From contig PKTU01000115.1 in assembly GCA_002869005.1 (NCBI GenBank), positions 1 to 32,368 on the forward strand: 32,368 nucleotides of DNA, read 5' to 3'. The translations under genes and the position numbers were made by a program. Positions 7,724-15,449 of the stretch are shown here, piece after piece (positions within the stretch are counted from its first letter, which is position 1; every line of letters begins with the position of its first letter). The stretch comes from Deltaproteobacteria bacterium. GTDB lineage: Bacteria; Desulfobacterota; Deferrisomatia; Deferrisomatales; BM512. A model generated the notes under the pieces. The model made no database searches and was not told the DNA's origin. It saw only the letters and a list, made by a program, of their open reading frames with translations.

Positions 7724-8929
7724 CTAAAAGAGCGCCTTGACGAATTCACCCGCAACAAAGGGGCGAAGGTCATCGACTTTTTCACCGATGCCGATAAATT
7801 TTACAGGTATTTCAAGCTCGTCACAAATCCCAACGATGACGCCGCCCTTGGCGGTGCCGTCGAGCTTGGTAAGCGCGATGAAGTCGACCCCGATGGAGTC
7901 CTTGAACTGTTTGGCCTGATTTATGGCGTTCTGTCCGGTGGTGGCGTCGAGCACGAGGATAGTCTCATGTGGTGCGCCCTCAACAGCCTTGCCTAGGACG
8001 CGGTGTATCTTCTCCATCTCAGCCATGAGATTGGCTTTATTGTGGAGCCGCCCCGCCGTATCGATTATGACAACGTCCGCGCCGCGTGCCTTCGCCGCCT
8101 CAAGGGTATCGTAGGCGACCGCGGCAGGGTCGGAGCCCTGCTCATGCTTCACTACCTTGGCGCCGACCCGTTCACCCCATACGGCAAGCTGCTCTATCGC
8201 CGCTGCGCGGAAGGTGTCGGCAGCGCCTACTACCACCTTCTTGCCCTCACCCACGTAACGGGCGGCCATTTTGCCGATTGTAGTAGTCTTTCCCACGCCG
8301 TTGACGCCTACGACGAGTATGACGTGCGGGCGCGTCTCCCCAACTTCAAAGTGCGCCGTACCCTCTCGCAGTATCTCGCCTATACGTTCACGCAGGTACT
8401 CACGGAGGACCTGGGGGTCGGTCAGCTCCCGCCTCTTGACCCGCTCGGTGACCTCCTCGACCAGCTTCATAGAGGTCGCGACGCCGATATCAGCCGTGAC
8501 GAGCGCCTCTTCCAGCTCCTCCAGCGTCTCCTCATCCACTATCTTTTTACCGAAAAGGGCGCGGTCAAGAGAAGAGACCAACCCTCCTCGGGTTTTGGAG
8601 AGCCCCGCGCGCAGCCTCCCGAAGAGGCCACCGCCCTCCTTTGGGGCCGCTGTGAATTCCTCCTCCACCTCTTCATCCCGCTCTGGCTCATCTGCTTTGG
8701 GATGATTCTCTGAAGAGGTTTCATCCCCGGTTGCTTCTTCAAGCGCCAGCGCTTCAGGCTCTTCATCCCCGGCCTCTTCCTCGAAGAGAGGAGGCTCGCC
8801 GGTGGCCGAATCTTCAGAGGCTTCCTGAAGCTCCCCGGCCTCCTCATCGCCGGACAGCTCCTTCGGCTCCTCCTCGCGGGAGGAGAAGAGTCGCTTGAAA
8901 AAGCCCTTCTTCTTTACTTCCTCGGACAA
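7724..8929 (-). CDS. ftsY: Signal recognition particle receptor FtsY
   Basis: A 401-residue SRP GTPase. Residues 1-100 are strongly acidic, with a basic/aromatic N-terminal patch (KKKGFFKRLF), the membrane-binding A domain. An N domain (about 105-195) precedes the G domain. Its motifs are P-loop GVNGVGKTT (208-216), DTFRAAAIEQL, DTAGRL (290-295) and TKLDGTAKGG (354-363). FtsY docks SRP-ribosome complexes at the inner membrane and hands them to SecYEG. The chosen start is TTG at 8929, since no ATG occurs before residue 154 and the basic patch must be included. The upstream AGAGAG is a weak ribosome site. The gene is 23 bases after aroA. The A domain is shorter than in E. coli but within the usual range. 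Confidence 0.97.
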   Translation of the reverse strand: MSEEVKKKGFFKRLFSSREEEPKELSGDEEAGELQEASEDSATGEPPLFEEEAGDEEPEALALEEATGDETSSENHPKADEPERDEEVEEEFTAAPKEGGGLFGRLRAGLSKTRGGLVSSLDRALFGKKIVDEETLEELEEALVTADIGVATSMKLVEEVTERVKRRELTDPQVLREYLRERIGEILREGTAHFEVGETRPHVILVVGVNGVGKTTTIGKMAARYVGEGKKVVVGAADTFRAAAIEQLAVWGERVGAKVVKHEQGSDPAAVAYDTLEAAKARGADVVIIDTAGRLHNKANLMAEMEKIHRVLGKAVEGAPHETILVLDATTGQNAINQAKQFKDSIGVDFIALTKLDGTAKGGVIVGICDELEIPVKFIGIGEKVDDLRPFVAGEFVKALF

Positions 8930-8952
8930 TTTATCTCTCTTTCGCAGCGAGG

Positions 8953-10245
8953 CTACTTAGCCGATAGCGTCGCCAGGGTATTCCAAAACTCCGGATATGA
9001 TACCGACGCAGCCTCCGCCCCCTCGACAACTCCCCCTCCCGGAATCGCCAGGCTGAGAACGGCCATCGACATCGCCAAGCGGTGGTCTCCATGTGAGCTG
9101 AAGGTGGCGGGTGAAAGTTTCGCCAAGCCGGTGATAGCCATCCCGTCCTCAAAGGTTTTGACCGGCACCCCAGCCTTTGCAAGCTCTCCGGCGACCGCCT
9201 CGATCCTATCGGATTCCTTGAAGCGCAGCTCCTCGGCGCCGCGAATGACCGTCTCCCCCCTGGCTATCGAGGCCACCGCCCCGAAGACCGGGAACTCGTC
9301 TATCGCGGCTGGCACCTCCTCGGGCAACACCTCAATAGCTTCAAGGGTTGAGTAACGCACCCTGACGTCGCCGACGGGCTCCCCTGCGGCCTCGTGTGTG
9401 GCCTTGACCTCAACCTCCGCCCCCATACGCCGGAGGAGGTTGAAAAAACCTGTGCGCCCCTCATTTAAGCAAATATTCCGTATGGTGACGTCGGAGCCCG
9501 GAACCATCAGCGCCGCGCCAGCCCAGAAAGCCGCCGATGAGGGGTCGCCGGGAACATCCATCTCTATGGGGCTTAGGCTCCCACCGCCCTTTATTCCTAC
9601 GCGATTTCCGTCCTCGTAGAATACCTTTGCGCCCATTCCACCCAGCATACGCTCGGTGTGGTCGCGTGTGGGCTTTGGCTCCTCTACCCAGGTCACCCCA
9701 CGGGCATGTAGCCCGGCGAGGAGGATCGCTGATTTGACCTGCGCTGAGGCAACCGGGCTCTTCCACGTCAGAGAGCGCAGCGAGCCGCCTCGGAAAACCA
9801 GCGGGGCCAGGGTGTCCTCGCGCCGCCCAAGGGCCAGCGCGCCCATCTCGCGAAGGGGGTCCAGGACACGCGCCATCGGGCGCTTTATAAGGTGCTCGTC
9901 TCCGGTAAGCACCGAAAGAAAGGGATGACCCGCCAAAACCCCCGACATGAGGCGCATTGTGGTCCCTGAGTTGGCGCAGTCAAGTATCACTTCGGGTTCC
10001 GAGAGTCCGCCGATACCACGTCCCTCGATCAACAGCGCCCCCTCCTCCTCCCGAAAGACCACTCCTAGCCTTGTAAGGCAATCGCGGGTAGCGCGTACGT
10101 CAAGGCCCCCCTGCAACCCCCTGACCTTTGAGGTCCCCTCAGCTAGCGCAGGGAAGAGGAGCGCCCGATGCGAGAGGGACTTATCCCCCGGCACACGCAC
10201 ATCACCCCTAAGGGGCCCCGAGGCACGGACTTCTTTTTTAGCCAT
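8953..10245 (-). CDS. aroA: 3-phosphoshikimate 1-carboxyvinyltransferase (EPSP synthase)
   Basis: A full-length 430-residue enzyme that joins shikimate-3-phosphate and phosphoenolpyruvate to form EPSP, step six of the shikimate pathway. Signatures are GDKSLSHRA (20-28), ANSGTTMRLMSG (91-102), RPM (122-124), SAQVK (167-171), RDHTE (194-198), AIDEFPV with general-base Asp316, EELRFKESDR (338-347) and HGDHRLAM. GDKx, SAQxK and RxHxE are motifs used to recognise class II EPSP synthases; the fourth (NxTR) reads NEGR here. The ATG overlaps the hisC stop by one base (TAATG) and has AGGGAGG upstream. It is cotranscribed with hisC and pheA, making an aromatic amino acid cluster. Nothing is truncated. 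Confidence 0.98.
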   Translation of the reverse strand: MAKKEVRASGPLRGDVRVPGDKSLSHRALLFPALAEGTSKVRGLQGGLDVRATRDCLTRLGVVFREEEGALLIEGRGIGGLSEPEVILDCANSGTTMRLMSGVLAGHPFLSVLTGDEHLIKRPMARVLDPLREMGALALGRREDTLAPLVFRGGSLRSLTWKSPVASAQVKSAILLAGLHARGVTWVEEPKPTRDHTERMLGGMGAKVFYEDGNRVGIKGGGSLSPIEMDVPGDPSSAAFWAGAALMVPGSDVTIRNICLNEGRTGFFNLLRRMGAEVEVKATHEAAGEPVGDVRVRYSTLEAIEVLPEEVPAAIDEFPVFGAVASIARGETVIRGAEELRFKESDRIEAVAGELAKAGVPVKTFEDGMAITGLAKLSPATFSSHGDHRLAMSMAVLSLAIPGGGVVEGAEAASVSYPEFWNTLATLSAK

Positions 10246-11366
10246 TACTCAACCCCTCCCTTTAGGCGGGGGTAGACCTTCCTGAAGGCATCCATGAAGA
10301 TATCCAACTCCTCCGGTAGCCCGATGGTGACCCGCACCCATCCCGGCGCCCCGAAGGAGGCCGCCGAGCGGATTATCACACCCTCATCCAGCATCGCCTC
10401 GAAGAGGGCGTCGCCGTCTCCCACCAGGGCCAGGATAAAGTTGGCGTCGGAGGGCACGTACTGGATCCCCTCTGCATCAAAGAAGTCGTAAAGCTTGCGC
10501 CTGCCCTCCGCGTTCACCCTGAGCGCGCGGGCGATATGCTCTTCATCGGCGAGCGCCGCCTTGGCGGCGGCCTGCGCGGCTCCATTGGCGTTGAAGGGCA
10601 GCCTTAGGCGGTTCATATAGTCGACAAGCTCCGGGTGGGCGAAGCCGTACCCAAGTCTGAGCGCCGCCAGGCCGTAAGCCTTGGAGAATGTTCTAGCTAC
10701 CACCACCGGCTTGCCGCCGCCGATGTACTCTATTCCATCAACGGCCTCCCGGCTTTCGGCATACTCCGCATAAGCTTCGTCGAGGAGGATGACGACCCCC
10801 TCCGGCATTGCGGCTAAGAAATCCTCCCATTCGCTTTTTACAAGCGAAGTTCCCGTGGGGTTATTGGGGTTGCCGATGATAACGAGAGAGGTATCCGCCT
10901 CGATGGAGGCGAGGATTCCGCCGAGGTCGACGCCGTGCCCGTCAAGCTGCACATCTATTACCTTGGCCCCCTGCGCTATCGCCGCGAGCTTGTATATTGA
11001 AAAGGAGGGATTCGCGAGGACTACGCTCCCTCCCGGCTTCACGAAGAGTCGCACGCACATCTCTATTATCTCGCTTGAGCCATTGCCGAGCACAATGGAA
11101 TCAATCCCGACCCCCCACTTCTCCGAGATTGCTACTTTAAGCTCATAGCCAAACCCGTCGGGGTAGATATTCATCTTCGGCGCGAACTCATTAAGCGCCT
11201 TCACCGCCGCCGGTGACGGCCCGACGGGGGACTCGTTAGAGGCGAGCTTTACCACCCGCTCGACGCCTCGCTCGCGTTTAAGCTCCTCGATTGGCTTGCC
11301 GGGTTTATATGGGGAGAGCTCAAGTATCTGTGGGGCCACGAGGCCGCTGAATCTGCCTTTACCCAT
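10245..11366 (-). CDS. hisC: HisC-family aminotransferase (histidinol-phosphate or aromatic)
   Basis: A 373-residue fold-type I PLP aminotransferase. Visible are LASNESP (41-47), GNPNNPTG (165-172), LDEAY (195-199), the Schiff-base lysine in TFSKAYG (Lys229) and RLGYG. Family members convert imidazole-acetol phosphate to histidinol phosphate, and many also transaminate phenylpyruvate and hydroxyphenylpyruvate. Because the gene lies between pheA and aroA, with one-base overlaps on both sides, I infer a role in phenylalanine/tyrosine synthesis, alone or in addition to histidine. The frame is open for 21 codons upstream of the chosen ATG (11366), but that part lies inside pheA. The ATG forms TAATG with the pheA stop and has AAGGGTGG upstream. 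The family is certain; the preferred substrate is not. Confidence 0.9.
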   Translation of the reverse strand: MGKGRFSGLVAPQILELSPYKPGKPIEELKRERGVERVVKLASNESPVGPSPAAVKALNEFAPKMNIYPDGFGYELKVAISEKWGVGIDSIVLGNGSSEIIEMCVRLFVKPGGSVVLANPSFSIYKLAAIAQGAKVIDVQLDGHGVDLGGILASIEADTSLVIIGNPNNPTGTSLVKSEWEDFLAAMPEGVVILLDEAYAEYAESREAVDGIEYIGGGKPVVVARTFSKAYGLAALRLGYGFAHPELVDYMNRLRLPFNANGAAQAAAKAALADEEHIARALRVNAEGRRKLYDFFDAEGIQYVPSDANFILALVGDGDALFEAMLDEGVIIRSAASFGAPGWVRVTIGLPEELDIFMDAFRKVYPRLKGGVE

Positions 11367-12475
11367 TACTCGCCACCCTTCAACCCCTCGGCGGCGGGGT
11401 AGGACCCGAGGACCTTGACGAACTGGCAAACCTCCTCAAGCCCCTTTATCGCCAGCTGTAGCGGCTCCTCGCTCACATGCCCCTCGCAATCCAGGAAGAA
11501 GACATACTCCCACGCTTTTTTACGCATCGGGCGCGACTCTATCTTGGTGAGGTTTACGCTGTTGTCATAAAAGGGGCGGAGCATGTGGTAGAGCGCTCCC
11601 GCCTGGTCCTTTACCGCGAAGAGAAGCGAGGTTTTATTGACCTTGCCGGGCTCCGGTATCTCTCGGCCTATTACCAAAAAACGAGTGTAATTGTTGGGAT
11701 TGTCCTCGATTTTGGCCTCTACGGTTTCAAGGCCGTATAGCTCCCCCGCGAGGGCGCCTGCGACCGCGGCGGCGGAGTCGTCATCCGCCGCTATGCGCGC
11801 CGCCTGCGCAGTGGATGAGGCTTCAAGAGCCGGTATGCCGGGCAGGTTGGCCTCCAGCCACTCCCGGCATTGCGGTAGCGCATGGGGGTGCGAGTAGACC
11901 CTTGAGATGCTCTCCTTGGAGCCGCTCTTGTTCAGCAGGTTCAAGGATATGCGGAGCAGGACCTCGCCCACTATTTTACTTTGCGAATCGAGGAAGTTGT
12001 CGAGTGTGTTGGAGACTACCCCCTCGGTGGTGTTCTCCACCGGTATTACCCCGAAATCCGCCTTGCCCTTCTCCACGAAATCAAAGACCTCCGAGATGGA
12101 GGTCACCGGCACGTAGCGCGCCGATAGTCCGAACTGCTTTCTGCACGCCTGATGGGTAAAGGTGGCGTTTGGGCCGAGGTAAGCGACATTCAGGGGCTCC
12201 TCCAGTGAAAGCGAGGCGGAGATGATCTCCTTCCAGACGGGACGGATCGCCGCGCCGGGGAAGGGGCCTGTGTTTAACTCCTTAAGCCTCCGTACAAGGT
12301 CTTCCTCCCTTGAGGGTACGTAGAAGGTCTTCGCCTCCTTCTCGCGCTTGATGGCGCCCACCTCAATCGCGAGTTTGGCGCGCTCATTGAGAAGTTCGAG
12401 AATCCTCCCGTCGAGGGAATCTATCCCGGCCCTTAACCCCTGGAGCTTCTCTTTCATATCATCTTTACCCGACAA
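11366..12475 (-). CDS. pheA: Bifunctional chorismate mutase / prephenate dehydratase (P-protein)
   Basis: A 369-residue three-domain enzyme. An AroQ chorismate mutase helix bundle (about 7-90) has LRAGIDSLDGRILELLNER. The prephenate dehydratase domain (about 95-270) has YLGPNATFTHQA, PVENTTEGVV and the catalytic NNYTRF. An ACT domain (about 283-360) has GALYHML and ESRP, which form the phenylalanine feedback site. It converts chorismate to phenylpyruvate. The start is TTG at 12475, chosen because GGAGG lies seven bases upstream; the ATG six codons later has no such site. It begins two bases after the rluB stop and overlaps hisC. Retention of the ACT motifs predicts allosteric inhibition by phenylalanine. 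Confidence 0.97.
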   Translation of the reverse strand: MSGKDDMKEKLQGLRAGIDSLDGRILELLNERAKLAIEVGAIKREKEAKTFYVPSREEDLVRRLKELNTGPFPGAAIRPVWKEIISASLSLEEPLNVAYLGPNATFTHQACRKQFGLSARYVPVTSISEVFDFVEKGKADFGVIPVENTTEGVVSNTLDNFLDSQSKIVGEVLLRISLNLLNKSGSKESISRVYSHPHALPQCREWLEANLPGIPALEASSTAQAARIAADDDSAAAVAGALAGELYGLETVEAKIEDNPNNYTRFLVIGREIPEPGKVNKTSLLFAVKDQAGALYHMLRPFYDNSVNLTKIESRPMRKKAWEYVFFLDCEGHVSEEPLQLAIKGLEEVCQFVKVLGSYPAAEGLKGGE

Positions 12476-12477
12476 GC

Positions 12478-13257
12478 CTAATCCTCCGGGCTCCGCTTTT
12501 GCGAGCCCCTGCGTCCTCTGTTTGTCTTGACCTTTGCCGCCTCGCCACGCAGCTTGGCGAGTTCACGCCTTGAGAGATGCCGCCACCCCCCCTCAGGGCG
12601 ATCTCCAATTTCAATGCCGCCGAAGGAGAAACGGTAGAGGTCATGGACGTGGCCTCCAAGCGCCCTGACCATCCGGCGTATCTGACGCTTTTTGCCCTCC
12701 TTGATCGTGATATCGAAGCGCACCTTCTGCCCCTCGATGCGTACGTCCACCACCTTTGCGGGCGCTGTAGTCCCATCTTCGAGCTCTATGCCGGTGGTCA
12801 TCCGCTCGATCTCCTTCTGGCCCATTTTTCCCCTGGCCCAGACCCGGTAGCTTTTCTCGACTCCGTGGCTGGGGTGGGTGAGCTTATAGGCAAGGTCGCC
12901 GTCATCGGTGAGCAGCAACAGCCCGCGAGACTCCCTGTCGAGTCTGCCGACGGGGTAAACGCGCCGCCCCTCCAAATCAACCAGTTCCATGACCGTGTGC
13001 TCTGCATGGGGGTCGCTCACTGTGGTGGTGTACCCGGCGGGCTTATTTAGAATGACGACTACGGGGCCGCCCTTCACCTTGCCGGCGACGACGCCGTCGA
13101 CCTCGATCATATCCCTGTCGGGGTCGACCTTGACGCCCATCTCTTTAACCACCTCGCCGTTAACGCGTACCCGCCCCTTCGCTATCAGCTCTTCGGAGCC
13201 GCGCCGGGAGGCGACGCCGCGCGCCGCGAGAACTTTCTGTAATCTCTCTTCAGCCAT
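12478..13257 (-). CDS. rluB: Pseudouridine synthase, RluB/RsuA family
   Basis: A 259-residue RNA pseudouridine synthase. An N-terminal S4 RNA-binding domain (about 1-60; RLQKVLAARGVASRR) precedes the catalytic domain. That domain has LNKPAGY (70-76), the active-site motif YPVGRLDRESRGLLLLT with catalytic Asp107, and KEGKKRQIRRM. RluB modifies U2605 of 23S rRNA; RsuA and RluE-like roles cannot be fully excluded. The open frame runs 47 codons further upstream, but that part lies in scpB. I start at ATG 13257 (MAEERL), with GGATGAAG just before it; ATG 13263 (MKMAEERL) is equally in frame. It overlaps the end of scpB and is two bases before pheA. The scpA-scpB-rluB order is common in bacteria. 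Confidence 0.93.
   Translation of the reverse strand: MAEERLQKVLAARGVASRRGSEELIAKGRVRVNGEVVKEMGVKVDPDRDMIEVDGVVAGKVKGGPVVVILNKPAGYTTTVSDPHAEHTVMELVDLEGRRVYPVGRLDRESRGLLLLTDDGDLAYKLTHPSHGVEKSYRVWARGKMGQKEIERMTTGIELEDGTTAPAKVVDVRIEGQKVRFDITIKEGKKRQIRRMVRALGGHVHDLYRFSFGGIEIGDRPEGGWRHLSRRELAKLRGEAAKVKTNRGRRGSQKRSPED
12483..12487 (-). promoter_or_regulatory. Shine-Dalgarno site that decides the TTG start of pheA
   Basis: GGAGG on the minus strand lies seven bases before TTG at 12475 and inside the end of rluB. The next in-frame ATG (12457) has no comparable site, so TTG is the better start. Confidence 0.7.
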
Positions 13258-13906
13258 CTTCATCCAGTGGGAGCTCCGGGAGCTCCAGAGGGCGGTTCGG
13301 TGTTTCAGGGAGCCGCTGCTGCACGGGGAGGTTACCGGCGAGGTCCAGCTCTTCCTCGCCCTCCTCGCCGTCTTCTGCTGGCGCAACCAGCTCTTCAATC
13401 TCTTTAAGGGTGGGCAGATCGGTCAGCGACGAGAGGCCGAAGAGCTCCAAAAATTTCTTTGTGGTCCCATAGAGCATCGGCCTGCCGGGGACATCTTTCT
13501 TACCGACTATCTTAACGAGCCCTTTTTCATGGAGTGTACGCATAACCGCGCCGCAATCAACGCCGCGCACCTCCTCGGAGTCGGCGCGAGTCACCGGCTG
13601 CCGGTAGGCGACAATAGCAAGAGTCTCCATGGCTGCCTGTGAGAGGCGCGCCGGGCGAGGCATCTCAAGGCGGGCAATAAAGGACGCGACCTCGTCGCTT
13701 GTTCTAAATTGCAATCCTCCGCCGATCTCTTTAAGCTCGACTCCCCTGCCCATGAAATCGCGCTTTAGGGCGGCCACGGCGTCTTTGACCTCGGCGGGAT
13801 CAACTCCCTCCTCCTCAAAGAGCTGCGTCAACCTGTTCATCGGGATAGGCTCGGAGGAGACGAAGAGGACCGCCTCAAGGGCTCTTATCAAAGTAGTCCG
13901 GTCCAT
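13250..13906 (-). CDS. scpB: Segregation and condensation protein B
   Basis: A 218-residue protein with two winged-helix domains. Signatures are the opening ALEAVLFVSSEPI, the segment LSQAAMETLAIVAYRQPVTR and RGVDCGAVMRTLHEKGLVK, followed by GRPMLYGTT and FLELFGLSSLTDLP. The tail is acidic (GEEGEEELDL). ScpB dimers bind ScpA and regulate the Smc condensin complex that loads at the origin and separates sister chromosomes. The ATG at 13906 lies three bases after the scpA stop, with GGAGG about 11 bases upstream. The end overlaps rluB. smc itself is not in the window. Confidence 0.96.
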   Translation of the reverse strand: MDRTTLIRALEAVLFVSSEPIPMNRLTQLFEEEGVDPAEVKDAVAALKRDFMGRGVELKEIGGGLQFRTSDEVASFIARLEMPRPARLSQAAMETLAIVAYRQPVTRADSEEVRGVDCGAVMRTLHEKGLVKIVGKKDVPGRPMLYGTTKKFLELFGLSSLTDLPTLKEIEELVAPAEDGEEGEEELDLAGNLPVQQRLPETPNRPLELPELPLDEDG

Positions 13907-13909
13907 ACG

Positions 13910-14686
13910 TTAATCTTCCTCCGCAGGGGTCGCGACGATAATTATCTCACCAAATGCCACGGGCTGCTCAACCTTGATTGCGCGCATCCTCACCAGCTCA
14001 AGTAGCCCCATGAAGAGTGCTATCAATCTATCCTTACTCTTGACTCCGGCAAAGAGGCTTCTGAAGCTTAAACGCTCGCCGGGCTGCACGCCGCTGAAAC
14101 GCTCCAGAAGCTCCGTCATCGCCTCCTGCGTAGTCATCCGCTGTCTCGAAACTTCGTGGATGAACTCCTCCGAAGCCTCCTTCAAAACCTCTTTAAAGGC
14201 CAGTAGAAGGTTGAAGAGGTCCGCCTCTATCTTCTGCTCTGGGCGCCCTATCTCCTGGCCCTCCGGCGGACCGGAACGGGTGAAGACATCCCTTCCGAGC
14301 CGCGGGGTATCCGAGAGGTTTTTCGCCGCCTCCCTGAACCGTTCGTACTCCAGGAGCCGCCTGACGAGCTCGGCGCGAGGGTCTTCGCCCTCCTCGGCCT
14401 CCTCCTCTAGGTGCTTAGGTATGAGCATTCTCGATTTTATCTGCGCCAGTGTCGCCGCCATAACAAGAAATTCCCCGGCGAGGTCTATATCTACCTTCTG
14501 GATCTCCTCTATGACCCTCAGATACTCCCTTAGTATCGCGGCGATTGGTATGTCGTAGATGTCGTACTTATGCTTTCGTATGAGCAGGAGCAACAGCTCA
14601 AGCGGCCCCTCGAACCCTTCGAGGCGCACGAGGTAGGTGTTGTCCTCCCCGAAGAGGAGCAGCTGGCGCTCATCCTGTTCGTTCAT
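13910..14686 (-). CDS. scpA: Segregation and condensation protein A (kleisin)
   Basis: A 258-residue kleisin subunit of the Smc-ScpAB complex. The N-terminal Smc-neck binding helix bundle has FEGPLELLLLLIRKHKYDIYD and VDIDLAGEFLVMAATLAQIKSRMLIP. An acidic central linker (EEEAEEGEDPRAE) follows, and the C-terminal winged helix (about 185-258) contacts the Smc head. The ATG overlaps the stop of the M50 protease gene by one base (TGATG), so translation is likely coupled, and scpB follows three bases after its stop. Together these give the segregation part of the operon. Confidence 0.96.
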   Translation of the reverse strand: MNEQDERQLLLFGEDNTYLVRLEGFEGPLELLLLLIRKHKYDIYDIPIAAILREYLRVIEEIQKVDIDLAGEFLVMAATLAQIKSRMLIPKHLEEEAEEGEDPRAELVRRLLEYERFREAAKNLSDTPRLGRDVFTRSGPPEGQEIGRPEQKIEADLFNLLLAFKEVLKEASEEFIHEVSRQRMTTQEAMTELLERFSGVQPGERLSFRSLFAGVKSKDRLIALFMGLLELVRMRAIKVEQPVAFGEIIIVATPAEED

Positions 14687-15324
14687 CAGCCCAGCATTAC
14701 CCCCACTACCGAATCTATAATTGGGAAAAGCACTTTACCTATGATCCCGGTAAAGAAGAGGGCAAGCAGTATCAAAATCCCATAGGGCGCGATGCGCCTG
14801 TAACTAAGCGCCATATGGGGGGGCAAAAGCGACATTAGAATCCCCGAGCCGTCGAGGGGCGGCACCGGAATGAGGTTGAAAAAAGCGAGCCCTACGTTTA
14901 GCCAGACGGAGATGTAGGCGACCTTGGTGGCGAAAAAGAGCGCTGACGGGGTATCCGCCGCGTGCCCCATCGGCGGCGACCAAAGCAGAAGCCCCTTGAA
15001 GATCAAGGCCATTATAAGCGCCGTCACGATATTGGACGCCGGTCCAGCGGCGCTGACAAGGAAATCGTCGCGCCGGGGCTTCCTAAAATAAGAGGGATTT
15101 ATCGGCACCGGCTTTGCCCAGCCGATCCTCGCGATGATGAACATTATCGCCCCTATAGGGTCAATATGGGCGATGGGATTTAGCGTTAGCCTACCCGCGT
15201 TGCGAGGCGTGGGGTCGCCAAGCCTGTCCGCCATCCATGCGTGTGACGCTTCATGGATAGTGATGGCGATTAATATAGCGAAAATCCAGATAATCGCCTC
15301 TTGGGGCGACCGTAAAATTCCCAT
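14686..15324 (-). CDS. Site-2 protease family intramembrane metalloprotease (peptidase M50)
   Basis: A 212-residue membrane protein with five or six hydrophobic segments. The zinc motif HEASH (24-28) lies in the first transmembrane segment, and the third-ligand motif NLIPVPPLDG (Asn150, Asp158) near the C-terminus. It lacks the PDZ domain of RseP, so it belongs to the short M50 group usually found upstream of trpS or scpA. Substrates of this group are mostly unknown. The ATG at 15324 has an in-frame stop just upstream and no obvious Shine-Dalgarno site. It is the first gene after a 125-base gap, so it may begin a transcription unit leading into scpAB, rluB, pheA, hisC, aroA and ftsY. Confidence 0.93.
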   Translation of the reverse strand: MGILRSPQEAIIWIFAILIAITIHEASHAWMADRLGDPTPRNAGRLTLNPIAHIDPIGAIMFIIARIGWAKPVPINPSYFRKPRRDDFLVSAAGPASNIVTALIMALIFKGLLLWSPPMGHAADTPSALFFATKVAYISVWLNVGLAFFNLIPVPPLDGSGILMSLLPPHMALSYRRIAPYGILILLALFFTGIIGKVLFPIIDSVVGVMLG

Positions 15325-15362
15325 GTATCAAGACCAATCCATTACGAGGTTAAGAGAGAGCA

Positions 15363-15392
15363 TTGTTAGCAAAACTGCGGTCATTCGGTCAA
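15363..15392 (-). promoter_or_regulatory. Possible sigma70-like promoter before the M50-scpAB-pheA-aroA-ftsY gene run
   Basis: In the 125-base gap 15325-15449, the minus strand has TTGACC (15387-15392), an 18-base spacer and TAACAA (15363-15368), about 40 bases before the M50 ATG. The -35 box is good but the -10 box matches only half of TATAAT. Besides this the gap holds only an imperfect AAAGGC/GCCTTT inverted repeat. It is the largest gap within the minus-strand run and the most plausible place for an internal promoter. Confidence 0.3.
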
Positions 15393-15449
15393 GGAAAGGC
15401 TCTACCGAGGCAACAAAAAGCATCCCTCTGCCGCCTTTTACCCGGGCGT

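Noticed and set aside
7721-7733. GCTCT-AAA-AGAGC hairpin at the end of ftsY
   Set aside because: Only five base pairs, overlaps the stop codon, and no U-tract follows; not supported as a terminator.
8003-8713. A 236-codon plus-strand frame opposite ftsY
   Set aside because: ftsY on the other strand has every GTPase motif; the antisense frame shows no domain or ribosome site.
15397-15443. Imperfect AAAGGC...GCCTTTT repeat after the last VWA gene
   Set aside because: The arms are short, the loop is about 35 bases and no U-run follows on the minus strand, so I do not call a terminator.
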